Assembly: GCA_018873245.2 (NCBI GenBank)
Contig: JAEMBT020000009.1
Coordinates: 3,870,242-3,934,241 of the forward strand
DNA length: 64,000 nucleotides
Source of the DNA: Archegozetes longisetosus
Taxonomy: Eukaryota > Arthropoda > Arachnida > Sarcoptiformes > Trhypochthoniidae
Direction of reading: 5' to 3'
Below the pieces are notes generated by a model. That model saw only the letters and a list, made by a program, of their open reading frames with translations. It ran no database searches and was not told the DNA's origin. Positions 46,501-58,450 of this stretch are shown here, one piece after another (the stretch's first letter is position 1; each line of letters starts with the position of its first letter). Made by a program: the position numbers and the translations under genes.

Positions 46501-47375
46501 CTGATTTGTAATCATTCAAAAGACTAATTAATTGTTTCTTTTCTGTTTCTGAAAGATCTTCATTTATTCTGAATTTAATGTCTTCTCCTGATTTGATTAT
46601 TTCTGCATCATTCGCGAAAATCTTTTCAATATTCTTTACGACTTGTTGTTTACGTGATATTAATTTAGAATCTGGTTTTTTGTTTGATGGAATAATATGC
46701 TTTTTTTATTTTAACTATTTTTTTAACTTTTTTTCGCTTTAATTCTGAAATCGCATTCTACATAATTGTCAAAATTATCTGATGCATATCCTACCTTTTG
46801 GTTTTTATAAATATATTGATTAAAGGGTGTTTCATTTGCAATCAAAATTTTATGACTCTCTGGATTATTTGGAAAGAATAAAGAATTTGCGACTAATAAA
46901 TGGTGTTTGGTGTCAAGTTTCGAGCTTGGCTCTATCTCGCAGATATCATTAATTTTTGTTTTCGGAGAAATATCAATAAATCTATAAGAATTCGGCGGTA
47001 TTACAACAGTTTCTTCACTATGAAAAGTTATCCTTTTATCCTTTTAATTATTCCATTAGTATTTTTATTATTTTCTATTTCGACAGATCGATCAGCATAA
47101 TCAATCTTTAGTTTTGCCAAATCATGGAAGTCTGATCCTAATAGGATATCATCTTCAAATTTATCAATTATTAGAACTTTTAACTCATAAATTTGTTCTT
47201 TGAAGGTGATCATCACAGTGGATTCTCCCAAGGGTTTTATCAGTTTTCTACTTATACCACTACAGTTTGTTTTCGTATCCGAATAATTCAATTTGAGTTT
47301 ATCTGAGAAATTTTTACTAATAACTGTTTGGTTTGATGCTGTATCTACGCAAGCGTTAACTGTAAAATTATTCAC
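43548..47375 (-). pseudogene. pol: protease, reverse transcriptase, RNase H, integrase (frameshifted)
   Basis: Pieces in order on the minus strand. Protease 47375-47028 has an aspartyl active site VDTASN and ILLGSDF. RT palm 46519-46007 is followed, in another frame, by the YIDD catalytic box at 45966-45977. The RT/RNase H region 45734-45033 has VKTDASDYGIGG and LITDHSS. Integrase 45102-44209 has a zinc-binding H..H/C..C region (SGHFGA, CHECQ), the DDE core (DILGP, SDRGAVF, VERTN) and then a GPY/F-type C-terminal domain (KFEGPY) in 44069-43548. Order PR-RT-RH-IN is that of gypsy elements. Breaks in frame lie near 46040, between 45734 and 45960, near 45100 and at 44070-44210. Several adjoin A-runs, so true decay and base-calling error cannot be separated here. 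Confidence 0.8.
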
Positions 47376-47448
47376 TTTAACAGGTATATATAATAGTCCA
47401 TCAAACTCTTCTAAACTGAAATTTAACTTATTTGGAGGGATTTTGGTT

Positions 47449-49450
47449 TTAGTTCTCGGATCCGACCCTCTCCGGACCCGTTCTTACGTTTAAATCAGTG
47501 GTTCCACGTTTGCTTTCGATTACGGAATTATTATTTGAGGGAATTGTAATTGAATTGTCATTCTTTCTAGAGATAGTTTGTTTGACTTGTTTAACTTCAG
47601 TATTACGTCTTTGGGAGTTATTCACAAAATTTATTTCCGACCTCGAGCTATCTCCTCTTTGCTTATAGTATCCTCTATTATATCCTGTAGAATATCTATT
47701 CTGTGTTTGGATACGAGGTCTGTTATTATTATCAGATCTATTATAATCACTTGTTCTGCGCTCCTCTGGATAATTTGATTTTTCATTTTCGAGCCTTTTG
47801 CTAATATATTCATCTCTTTTCTTAAGGGACATTCATATATTTTATGATCAAAACTACCACATCTAAAACACTGATAAGTAAACTTCTCATTTTCATATCT
47901 AATTCCTATACTATTTCTCTTATTCTGCTCGAAAGAGTTGCCCTTATATTCTTTATCCGGTTTTTAAACTCTGGATAATACATAAATTCGTTATCATTAT
48001 TATTGGAATCCTGGTTGTTAGGATCATTCGCTATATAGTTAGAATTGCTCTTATGGAACTTATTTTGAGGGTTAATTTTCTTATGTGGATAATCTATGGC
48101 TTTATTCATTTCAATGAAATTCTCAGCATTTATAGCAATTTCTTTTAGTTGTTTAATACCATTAGTTAATGGCCAAATGCCCACATTAAGTATCTTATTT
48201 CTTATCTCATACCTCAACCCAAAGGTTATAATGTCTACTTTTTCGTTAGTTGACATTTGTTCATTGACTGCATCGCATAAATCTAAAGCTCTTCTAAAGT
48301 AAGAGCGAACAGATTCTTTGGGTTCTTGTTTTAATTGGGTTAGTTTGACCCTATTCGAAATGCCTTTGTCTTTACACTGAAATTCATTCAAAAATTCAGT
48401 TTTGAGTACACCCCAATCAATTGAATCGAGAGATGTAATATTTTCGCTCATCCAACTAATAACATCATCGCAAACAAACTTTGGAAAATGTTTAACTTTA
48501 TGCACATCATTCCAACCGTTAATTAAAGCTGACTTTTCAAATTTTTTGAGCCAAATTCTTGGATCAGAGTCAGTATTAAAAATCGGTGGTCTGTTAACAA
48601 TATTTGAGCCGATGGATAAATTTTCGAGGGCAGTAACCAAATTATTGGTCTCTTTATCAAGTTTGGGCAGCCCTATGTTCTGGGTTTTTAATTGGTTACC
48701 ATCAAGTGTATTCAACTGGGGCATGAAAATATTAGAACTTCGTTTCTTATTAGTTGCGTCGGATGTCAAGCCAGTAGCCGATAAGGGTTTGTTAGTAGTG
48801 GTAAATACAGTTCCTGTCATAGAGCTAGTGCTCATGTTAATAGTATTTATGGCAGGGTCTTGACTGTAGCAGACTTTAGTACTGAATGAGTTACTCGCTT
48901 GCAATTGTTTTGAATACGTATATTTAGGTCTAACGCTACGGTATTCGTATTCGGATAATTGAGATTCAGTTTTATTTAAAACAAGATTATCAGAATTAGA
49001 TTGTAAAACAGCTCCAGTATTATCATTCAAACTAATAGATCCATATTTTGAAATCATTTCATTCAATTCATGAGCTGATAAAATATCATATAAATACAAC
49101 CAATTTCTATCATTGTTCGAGTCATGCAATTCATAGTATTCGAAAAGGCTTCTGGTTTTGATGGGTGGGATTTTATCAATCAAATCAACCCATATCATTA
49201 TATTAGGTTTCGATTTATTCAAAAGGTCATCCTTTTTAAAATTTAAACGCTTAGAAGCTTGTGATGCATTGTTTAAGTGAGTCTCAGATGTAAAGAAAGT
49301 AGGGTTTGATGTTACAAAACTCCCTTCAAGATTCTGATTTTCATTGTCTGATTTTAAAGAATGTTCGTCATCTTCAGATGAACGGTCTGACCCATCCCCC
49401 CTCCGAGCGAAGGGCAAGTCAGAAGAAAATAATTCTCTATCAAAATTCAT
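47449..49450 (-). pseudogene. gag: matrix/capsid, zinc knuckle and basic tail (frameshifted)
   Basis: A 514-codon frame (49450-47906) holds an acidic, serine-rich N-terminal half and the capsid region (W in the IWLKKFE block, then FLNEFQ, KLTQLKQ, SVRSYFRR), matching retrotransposon gag. The CX2CX4HX4C zinc knuckle (47870-47829) is in a second frame, and the basic, Arg/Asn-rich nucleic-acid-binding tail (47832-47449) is in a third. Shifts occur near 47960, beside an A-run, and at about 47815-47830. Translation starts 43 bp inside the 5' LTR boundary. Role: virion-like particle shell and RNA packaging. Confidence 0.8.
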
Positions 49451-49470
49451 TATAACTCACCGAAATCCAC

Positions 49471-49488
49471 AACTATGCGCCTCCACCA
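49471..49488 (-). promoter_or_regulatory. Primer-binding site
   Basis: Four bases after the 5' LTR, the minus strand reads TGGTGGAGGCGCATAGTT. TGG complements a tRNA CCA end. The priming tRNA was not identified. Confidence 0.65.
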
Positions 49489-49492
49489 TATA

Positions 49493-50065
49493 TGTTACAG
49501 TTACTGGACTTACTGTTACTATTAGGACTGGACTTCTATAACTGTACTATAAACAATGACAGTTATTCTGAAAAAAAACACAGTTATAAACACCAGTACA
49601 CATAAAATATTATATTTATTGATACGACATAAGTTTTGAAAAATAGATGAAATACAAAAATATCAAAATTTTCCAAATAAAAACCAATACACAAATAATA
49701 ACTCAATACATCTATAGTGTGCACGCTTGTTCTCTTTCCCTCCAGACTCTCTTATCTCTAAAACATAACTAACTCGTATCTAAAATATCACTCTTTTTCC
49801 TCCAACTCTCTCTACTTTTTCTCTTTTTCTCCTTTAAACTTTGAAATAAAACAAAACAAACATTAAGTTTATGAAGCGTGACCCCTCACTTGGGGCCCAT
49901 GCTACATACAAACTTACATACATACATACTTACAATGCAAAACACCTATCTAATACATATAATATTTAAAACTAACGCTAACTCTAACACTAACTCTAAC
50001 TCTATAACACTACATAGCAATACACTGCTATATAGCAATATAGAGCCGTCTAGTGCTCTGTAACA
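49493..50065 (-). repeat. 5' LTR
   Basis: 573 bp; matches the 3' LTR base for base except one C fewer near 49740. Confidence 0.9.
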
Positions 50066-50069
50066 TAAG

Positions 50070-52144
50070 TGGTATGGGTTGCCCTTTATCCCCAACCACT
50101 GTCACAATTGACCCGCAGTTGTAAATTCCCTTAGGACATTCCGAAATTTTACTACCCATTGGGGAGCGTATTTTGTACAAGTTCGAACTTGTACAAGTTG
50201 GTTCTATTATTACTATGATAGCCTGCACTCCATCAACTATTTCTTTTAACTCTGATCCATACGTGGGATGTTATTTCTTATAGAAAAAATCTCTTTTAAG
50301 CAAAACTATAAATGAAGTGATTTGCTTCATTGGAAAGGTTTGAATGAAACATTCTAAAATATTAAAATGTTGATTAGTTTAGATATGGAGCTAAAAGACT
50401 CATTTCATGATTGAAAAAGTAATAACTTATTCAGCATTGAATTTTACTCTAGTCTTTATTTGAGTGCACAAATGACTGGATTTTGTCAACAAAAGTGTCG
50501 CTTAAATCAACAATTACTTAGATCAACTGCTTAGTTAAATTCCAGAATTAAATATCCAGAAGAGACCGTCTAGTGTCCTCTCAACCCTTTAATTAATGTT
50601 CACTGACTTTTAATCAATTGAATTAACAGATGGTAGTTTTATGTCGTTTACGTAAATTAGTAAAAAAATATCAAAAATGTAAGATTTGATTGAAATAAGT
50701 TAAAACTAGGTTTGGAGTATTTTCCATTGATTTTATTGTAAAAACATTTTTAAAACTTACATTCAATTTAAAGAAAGCTACAAGAAATGACGAGAATTAA
50801 GCTTAAAGAACACAAATATTGTATCTATTGTAGACTAAATATTACGAATGACATGTGAGTTACACATATCTGAAGGACAAACTTATAAGAATTAATAAAA
50901 CTTTTCAATAAGAATAGTTTTTATTTGCCAAAAATCTTGCAATGTGAATATAATTATTATACAATAGTATTGCATTAAAGTTAACTTCTGTTCTTTGTCT
51001 TGTCAGGTAAATTTAAAGCTCTTGGAGGTTAAGTACACAAAAGTTTGATCTTATATTTAACTCTTTAAAGGTATGAAACTATTAAATCCTTAGAAATTAT
51101 CAATTAACTGAATTTAATAAGTTTTTAGTAAAAGTTCGTGAAATTTAATAGAACTATGAGTAAAAATTTCCGAAATTTATGTTTAAGAGTTGCCTCTATT
51201 GAGGCAAATATAAAGGTATATTACCATTAAATAAATGCGGATACACGAACTTTCTATAACTTCGGTAATTAGATCGTAAATTTTTCCAAATAGTAATCAG
51301 AGAACAGTTAAGTCTAAAATAATATAAGTGCCTTTTTGATAAAAATAAATGTCTTGAAGTAAAATTCTGATTGTTTAACAATTTTTGAGTTTTGGCCATA
51401 TCCTTTGGTTACTTCATTAAATAACACTTATAAGCATATATGAATCAAATAGGCTTAAATATCATAATGACTTATGATATTTCTCTTTACGTTAACATTT
51501 AATCCAAATATATTTATGTGCTTTAAAGAATGAATGAATAAATTCATTAGTAGAATAAATGCAAAAATAATTCAATTAAATTGTAGGAAAAGACTTTTCT
51601 ATTAGCCCTCACTGATTATTTAAAGTTCCATAATCTATGAAAGATTAATTACCAGCTTTGATAACAGATCTATCAGTTTATTTGGCTAGTATTGGATGAA
51701 ATACAATACTTTAATAATAACGAATAATCGCATTTTTGGGATTAAGTCGGCTTGCATTCCATGAAAACTTGCGCATAAAACTCAAGTTCAATAACAAACT
51801 TGATAAAAGTTCCAAATAATTATATTATAATAAGCGTTGTGCAGAAAACTTCAAGAGTAAGACATAAGACTTAGAGTGCTCACTCAAATTATTTCACACA
51901 TAGAATTATGATAAAACATAAAATTCTACTTATCATTATTTCAACTTATAAAACTTTAAAAATATATTGTCTAATTATTGGAAAGTAGCTAATATGAATG
52001 AAAAGTTTAAATATAACTAATTATTTTGCAAAAGATAAATTTCTAACTTTTATTTAATCAAATTTATTTTTAGTTAAAGAAAACACAAAATCTCTTGAGG
52101 TGTCATTTGTTTTAACAGAAATAAAGTATTTCTAGTCTTTGTAT
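50070..52144. other. Flank of the LTR element; one short interrupted frame, otherwise no gene
   Basis: On the minus strand a frame of about 65 codons (from about 50268 into the LTR junction at 50066) has balanced composition with CPKGIYNCGS and VGDKGQPIPL. It continues across the insertion site for about a dozen codons on the other side of the element (39110-39070). I do not recognise it. Between about 50290 and 52144 I see nothing. Confidence 0.35.
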
Positions 52145-55128
52145 TTAAGGATTAACTCTGTTATTACGAATGTTGAAATAAATTCTCTGCACATACGATA
52201 TTATACGAGAATTTGCCAAGATTTCTCTTATCAAATTACGAACAGTATTTGAATAGGAATGAGTGAATATTTCGATCAGTAATACCAAGAACGCAATTGA
52301 GTTTCCAATAAATAACACAATGAATGCCCCTCTCAACTGTTTTATAGTCAAAGATCCGAATTCGTAGGCAGTAACATCGACTTTCGTGTTAATATCAGGT
52401 CCATATCTTTTAGGTTTGAGTGATTTCCTTAGTTCGTATTCATATATTCCACTCTCAGATAATTGAACGATTCTATCAAACATTTTAAAACTACATTACT
52501 TTTTAGATTCTTAAAAGTCAATTCACAAAGCTTACACATAGTTCAGTTTCACGTTTAGTGATTTATCAAGATACGGATTTAATAACATAAAGTAAGGCTT
52601 AGTTCCAAAACCTGATTCCGAGATATGATAATCAAATCCTTCAGAATGACCAGAGATCGATTTCCATTCAAGGGTTGCTTTCAGATAATGAATGAACAAA
52701 CTATCGAATGAAATGACAGCATTGCTATCTCGACTCTTCTTTATCAAGTCTTCAATCAATTTATTATTAAATATAGTTTTAATCGGATCATGTAATTCAG
52801 ATCGTTTTCTGAAATCCAAAGCCATATCTGATGGATCATTTTCTATGAAGTCTTCCATTTCGAAATACTGAAAAACTATTATTGTTGACTGTTTCCAATG
52901 GGGTTTAGTGTATAAGTCATTCCATGAATCGATTCTATCGATCGGATCATTACGAGCCAACAAATCAAACAATCTACCAGTAAAGCCACCCAACAATACA
53001 ATGCTTGTAAGAAGCCAGATCCCAAACAACATTCTTGTGAAACTGCCGGTTATTCTGTGGGCGAATGTACCCGAAAGTATAACAGATGCCAAATCCCAAA
53101 TATATTCCACAATTCTGTTGATCGAACGCCTTTTCACGCACAAGATTAATGCAATTGAAAGAATAGATATGAAGATTGAATAATAAATTTCAACATCGAG
53201 TGAATCGAACAGAGTGAATAGAGACCATTCGCCTGAAAAGAGTTCACAACATAAAGCATTAAATATTAACGTCTCACATATTTACGAATTAGTTTTTAAT
53301 GGACTAAGCTTGGATTTAATTAACGAACGTTTTTTGGTAAAGCTGAAAATCGCTGATCTCTCAAGTGTTCCGATAGGTTTTGATAGACTTAAACCATAAC
53401 TCATTCGAACTTCTTCCCCACTCTTTACTGGACAGTAAGGAAACAAAAGAAAATGTGTGCCTCCTTTGCTTGGATCAATTTCAATATTTTCAACAAGAAG
53501 CTCGGCAGAACTCTTGGGAATAGGCAGAAGTTGCACACTGAAAGTAAATTGAGCACATTCGGTCAGAATTTCACTAATCATTGATCCAGTGAAGAAGTTT
53601 CAAACCATAAGCAAGAGTAAATACTAGCTATCATAAAAATAGCACTATTTTACATTTAAATTTCGTGATTATAATTTAACAATCAATACTAATTACGATT
53701 GATTTCATTTACAGTTTAAGTTAGTTAAAGTAAGAAAATTATACTTGACTTTCAACATCTTATTGATGAAAGAAGTCTGGTTGGACGTATCAATCACTGA
53801 TAACACTTTTATTTCATAATTAATCTTGATATTATTAAGATTAATAGGTCAGAGAATTTGGTTAGGTTTTAACTGTCGCGTTCCGCCCACGTGAGAGGTA
53901 CTAGGGAGGAACTACCTATATATAAACACGTCTTGACAACCCGTGTTTATTGATACTAGGACCAAAAGGGACAAAGTTGGGCCTAAGCCCGTTAGGGCCA
54001 GGTCTAGGACTGTGTGTAGGGTATCAAAATAACAGATGGGCTCAGTGGAGTTCATATATCCGATATGATGGTCCTAGGACTCGGTCTTGGGTATCTAGTT
54101 CAGTGTCATTTCGACTTTTATATTTAAATTTCACTATAAAATGATTGAGAGTTTACATGCGTGATTTAACCTCAGTGAAAATTGAGTAAGATCGCGTATT
54201 AAGGGACGCGAAGCCTTCTGAGCCAAGGGATCTTACGCACTCTTCAGCTAAGGTTCAATCGGGTTCGTGGTAGCTAGGTTAAACGAATCGCCAGTAGGTA
54301 CAAACATATACTCCAGACAAAGATCCCAAAGCCAGGTCCTAGGACCATTATATCGAATAAGTGATCTCCATTGAACCTACCTGTCATGTCGATACCCTAC
54401 ACACCATTATAGACCTGGCCTTCGGGCAGCTAGGCCTTACTTTGTCTTCTTGGTCTTAGGTTCCCGAGTGGGGTATCAATGGCCTCAAGTTGTAGAGAGA
54501 CATTGATATATATATATATATGTAGTTTCTCCTTAACAACTCCCACGTGGGCGAAGCATGAAAAGTAAAATTTTTACTTGACTTTTGCTTGCATCGACGG
54601 AATCTTTTTCAAATTTATATTAAATCTACGCGAAATTTGAGATATTTTTGTGGCAATAACTTCTTTCACTCAACTACTTTTAACGGCTTTACTTACCTAA
54701 TCTAAGTTCAAACTAAATTATCAAACATAGCCAAACTAATCGAGAAATCATTAAATCGCTTAATTTTTTAAATCGCTATTTGGTGTTATTGATTCTTGCA
54801 ATTATTTTGTCGTGCTTATTATTGTTAAGCTCTTTTGATAAACATTTTTATTACAATTTAAAGTTTATACTGATCTGTATAACAATACTTACTTTGCTTT
54901 GATATAATTCGCAAAATGCATAAACAATACTAATAGCGGTCCACAATACTGATAGTAAAGTATCGAAGTATTGCCTGATTTTATTAATTTTTCTCCATAT
55001 GTTATAATGGGTGGCCAGAAAAATGGCTGAACTCTTATTGTGTTATTAGTTGAATTATTTTGCCAAAACACTGTGTTATTGATTGAGTTCAAATTAATGC
55101 ATTGATCATTATGATATTGAAAATTCAT
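52145..55128 (-). CDS. Ionotropic receptor (IR), four exons
   Basis: Exon 1, 55128-54893, encodes the S1 start (IRVQPFFWPP, then YYQYCGPLLVLFMHFANYI). Exon 2 runs from 53537 to about 53282 (S1 continuation with MSYGLSLSKPIG). Exon 3, 53232-52536, has GEWSLFTLF, first helix YYSIFISILSIALILC, the pore, M3 helix LFGIWLLTSIVLLGGF and S2 up to FGTKPYFMLLNPYLDKSLN. Exon 4, 52490-52145, has SESGIYEYELRK, final helix GAFIVLFIGNSIAFLVLLI and a C-terminal tail. Junctions 1/2 and 3/4 have GT/AG with matching phase 2, and 3/4 matches the last intron of the other two IRs. I could not find a donor that joins exons 2 and 3 in frame, so a lesion or an unusual site lies near 53280. No amino-terminal domain. 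Probable chemosensory channel. Confidence 0.7.
53869..54582. mobile_element. Long foldback element inside the first IR intron
   Basis: Arms of roughly 220 bp (53869-54105 and about 54315-54582) are imperfect inverted copies. They share CGCCCACGTG, GGGTATC, GGCCAGGTCT and ATGGTCCTAGGAC blocks, joined by a core with its own inverted pair (AGATCGCG...GATCTTACGC). GC content is higher than in the host intron. Exact ends and target duplication are uncertain. Confidence 0.65.
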
Positions 55129-56663
55129 CTCTCAATCGATTCGCTATTTGTAAAGGAGTGAATTTAAATGATTAAAATTAAAAAATTAAACCAATTCTCA
55201 CAATTCTTTTAAACAAATTAATTTGAATAGTTAAGTCTTGCTTCTTAGTGTAGTTATCTAACTACCTGCCCTGTCATGAATTTTGCCAAAATTAATTGTA
55301 TTTTACTGAAAAATAATTTCTAATTATACTTAATTAAGTTTGAAAATATGCATATTAAAGAAATAACATGACTTATATTTGTTCTCATCTCAAAACAACT
55401 TCGAATTTTCAAATAACCTCTTAAACCAAAATTATTCTGTTAGAAATATTTCAATTATTTATCAATTGTGAAATTATAAGTTTGCAACCTGTTATACATT
55501 AGTGGCTGTATTAATTACAAGATTGTCAAAACTGCTAGTGGAAATCGAATTTTTGAGTCAAAATTGAACACGTCTTAACATAAAAAATAAATACTAATAT
55601 ATAAATCGATTATAGAGAAAAGGCGCTTGATTTAAATGATGAGAACTGTAAAGCATTAGCTCGTAGATCATAAGCACTACTTCTTTGCATAAAATCAAAA
55701 CGTTTTTGTAATAATTAATAGTTAATTAATTTTTTTTGAAACGATTAAGTTTTTTTTATATCTTAAACAAATTGTCTTACAATCAGCCGAACAGAAGAAG
55801 GTTTAAATTGTGATTTGGGTATAAAACTAATTTAAATTATATGAAAACTTGTATAAATTCTACGGTAACGTCAGAACTGACTTCTATATCGAATGAAAAA
55901 TTTAATGATGTTGTTTGTGTACTTGAGTTTCTAAAACCAGAAAATAAAAATTTTTATTTCCAATATTTCTTTTAATTAGAAGCGATTTTCATTTAATTTC
56001 TTTACATAAATAGGGTTTATAGTTAAAACATTTTCCACAGAGATTTCTTTCAAGATTTAAGTCTTCACCTACATTGTTTCATTATGCATTATTATTACTA
56101 TTTTAGTCTTTTCCCAGATGATCCTCTTATAACACTAGAAACATCTTATGGCAAATAATTTTTATCAATTATTTTAAAATTACTTTAGAATCTCAACTCA
56201 GATTTAGTTAATACATATCAATATCCTATGCTCATGTAGTTTTATGCAATTTACAAACTATTGCTTTAGAGATAATATTCTAGTTTCTATTCTCACAATA
56301 AATAACTTAAATTTACATCTTAATATCATTATTTAGGATGATGGACTAAGAGAATCATATGTAAATTTGTTTTAAGAGTTCATTCTTTTATAAAATCTTG
56401 AAAATATAATCTTTTTAAAAAATATTTTCCTCATAAAAATACGATAGAGTAACTTTTTTGTAAACTAGTTTTTAAAAATGTTCTAATTTTTTCTGAACAA
56501 TGGTAAAATGTGCGGTTGTCCTAAAGTTTTCAAAGGTCACTTGGTCTATTTGGACTTTATTGAAAGCTCCTCTATAGTGCGTTAAAGTTCCTTGAAATCA
56601 GGCATCTGAAGCAGAGGAATATGGAATCGCAATATACTCCTTTAAAAAAACTGAGATAGCTAT
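55129..56663. other. Intergenic, no gene
   Basis: AT-rich; presumably includes the promoter of the minus-strand IR gene. No supported feature. Confidence 0.4.
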
Positions 56664-56678
56664 AATTGATACAAACAA

Positions 56679-57009
56679 CCCAAGTCTGTTGGCGTAGTGG
56701 TCAAAACACTGACAGAGCAACCCTTGGGGAGCGGGTTCGAATCCCACTGTGGCGTACTGCTTCCTTCTACCCAGGTAAAACTGGGCCGGGAGGGAAGAGA
56801 AGGCTCAGGGGGATCTTCGACGACCGCGGTTCCAAACTGAGGGACGTAACTCGGTAGAGTCTGGTCTCTGAGACCACCAGACGACAGACTCGGAGGGCTC
56901 AGGTGTGTCCTCTAAAAACTGTGACACTATCCTCGCTGCGATACCACTGAGTAAAAGCGGCGACCCCTGGCCTTAGTTGTGGGCTGTGCAGGGGGAAACA
57001 AAAACAAAA
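56679..57009 (+). repeat. Full-length tRNA-derived SINE
   Basis: A 331-bp, GC-rich unit in AT-rich surroundings. The head has A-box-like TAGTGGTCAAAACAC and B-box GGTTCGAATCC, then a structured body (CCGGGAGGGAAG, CAGACGACAGACTC) and an AAAACAAAAA tail. An exact 15-bp duplication, AATTGATACAAACAA, flanks it (56664-56678 and 57010-57024), as expected for LINE-driven insertion. The frame across it is incidental. Confidence 0.85.
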
Positions 57010-58049
57010 AATTGATACAAACAAGTTAAATGGAGAATGAATTTCATATAATTTTCAAATTTCATAGTATTTCGCCACTACTAATTCTAGGTTCTTTACT
57101 TTCATTTTATGTCTATGACTAGACTCAATAGTGAAAATTTGCAATAGTTATATGCTTCAACTATTCTAATGTAACAAAAGCTTTAAAAATTCTGATCGCA
57201 TGACCATCTTTCCAATACTTCACTTAAACTTTTAAAACATACAATCGTGTGAATATGAAACAGTTAATGTGATATATGAGATAAAGATTGATAATATTTT
57301 GAAAATTGTAAAATTAAACCTTTTAGCACTTCATTATGTAAATGACGAATAATTAATCAAGAAATTTAATTGAGAATGAATAACATTTAGTAACTTGTTT
57401 TGTATGCCAACATTTTAGACTACCCCACTATTGATTAGGGAGATTTTCGCGGTTATATTGTAACGTGAAATTTCTCTACGTACAATCTCTATTAATCAAT
57501 ATATTCTTTGTATTATGATAAGTTATCCAATATTTTCAGGTTATTTTCAAGAGTTTCGTGGTCTAGCTATTTTTCCTTATCGAAAATGAACGTTTTGCAT
57601 TTATTTATTCTTATAATTATTAAAATATATTTCCTAGTCAATAAATCAAAGTATTGTCTATAATAAGAAATTTCAGAAACACCTAACAAACCTATTAATT
57701 GAGAACAAATTATTTTATCCAACTTTATAAGTTGATATACTCAAAAGGTCTTCAAAAAAGTTAAATCGAATATTAATAAAAATGACTAAAGTCTATTTTC
57801 ATTCATCAAATAATGTTTCGATTTAATAAATAAAGGCTTCCTTTTATAATGCAAAATGCTAAATATTATGTCTTTTTCAATTATTTATGAGTTATCAATA
57901 ATTAGTCATTGATTCATAACCTTAAATGTCTATTAGAGTAATATTATCTATTACTATTTTAAGTCATATTCACATAGAATAGTTCTGTTGATGATTTAGT
58001 GGATTTTTCAACAAAGTTAATAAGCAAAATGACTATCTTTAAAGTTAAT

Positions 58050-58450
58050 TATATTAATATAAAAATTCAAGACAAATACAGAATACCAGTCAATACATAA
58101 GTTTAGATGCAATATCGATTTTTATAAAAGTAGGGAACATTTTAATGATCACATAACAAAACTACTTGTCAAACAGGACTTGAGCGAACTGTTTTTGTGT
58201 ACATATTTCGAGAAACTTCTCTATGGAAATTAATTGAATTTATAATTGAGTTAGAATTCAAGGGATCGATTAGTAATTTTTAGCATCATCTCAACTTTTA
58301 AAGTTTGAAAACATGATCATTTATAAACTAAAAGTCATTTTCGGATCCTTGCACAAGTTAGTATCTATTCAAAAGTTTTATATAACACCATAGAATGGCG
58401 AACGGTGAGTCGAATGTCATTAATCAATAAATCTATAAAACTTACATTTA
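58050..58450. repeat. Direct repeat copy 1 (partner 59690-60060)
   Basis: The two copies, about 1.64 kb apart, share the same succession of blocks: TTTATAAAAGTAGG.AACA, ACAAAACT.CTTGT.AA, CTCTATGGAAA.TAAT, TATCTA.TC.AA and ATAGAATGGCGAAC/ATAGAATAGCAAAC. They are clearly homologous but diverged. Identity unknown. Confidence 0.55.

Larger units (their letters stand above)
39115..50065 (-). mobile_element. Complete env-bearing gypsy-like LTR element (endogenous retrovirus type)
   Basis: 10.95-kb element, minus strand. LTRs at both ends, 4-bp target duplication TAAG (39111-39114 and 50066-50069), primer-binding site, gag, pol (protease, RT, RNase H, integrase), two envelope-region frames and a polypurine tract in the usual order. 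The element order and the furin-site/fusion-like glycoprotein point to the errantivirus-like branch of gypsy elements. The LTRs differ only by one C in a C-run, so insertion was recent. Gag and pol carry several frameshifts. Confidence 0.9.

Noticed and set aside
53950-54144. 64-codon frame
   Set aside because: It lies in an arm of the foldback element, and the inverted copy does not keep the frame.
56690-56760. Functional tRNA gene
   Set aside because: tRNA-like head only; it is continuous with a SINE body and flanked by a 15-bp duplication.
56666-56857. 63-codon frame
   Set aside because: It runs across the SINE head and body; the RNA polymerase III promoter and target duplication explain the sequence.
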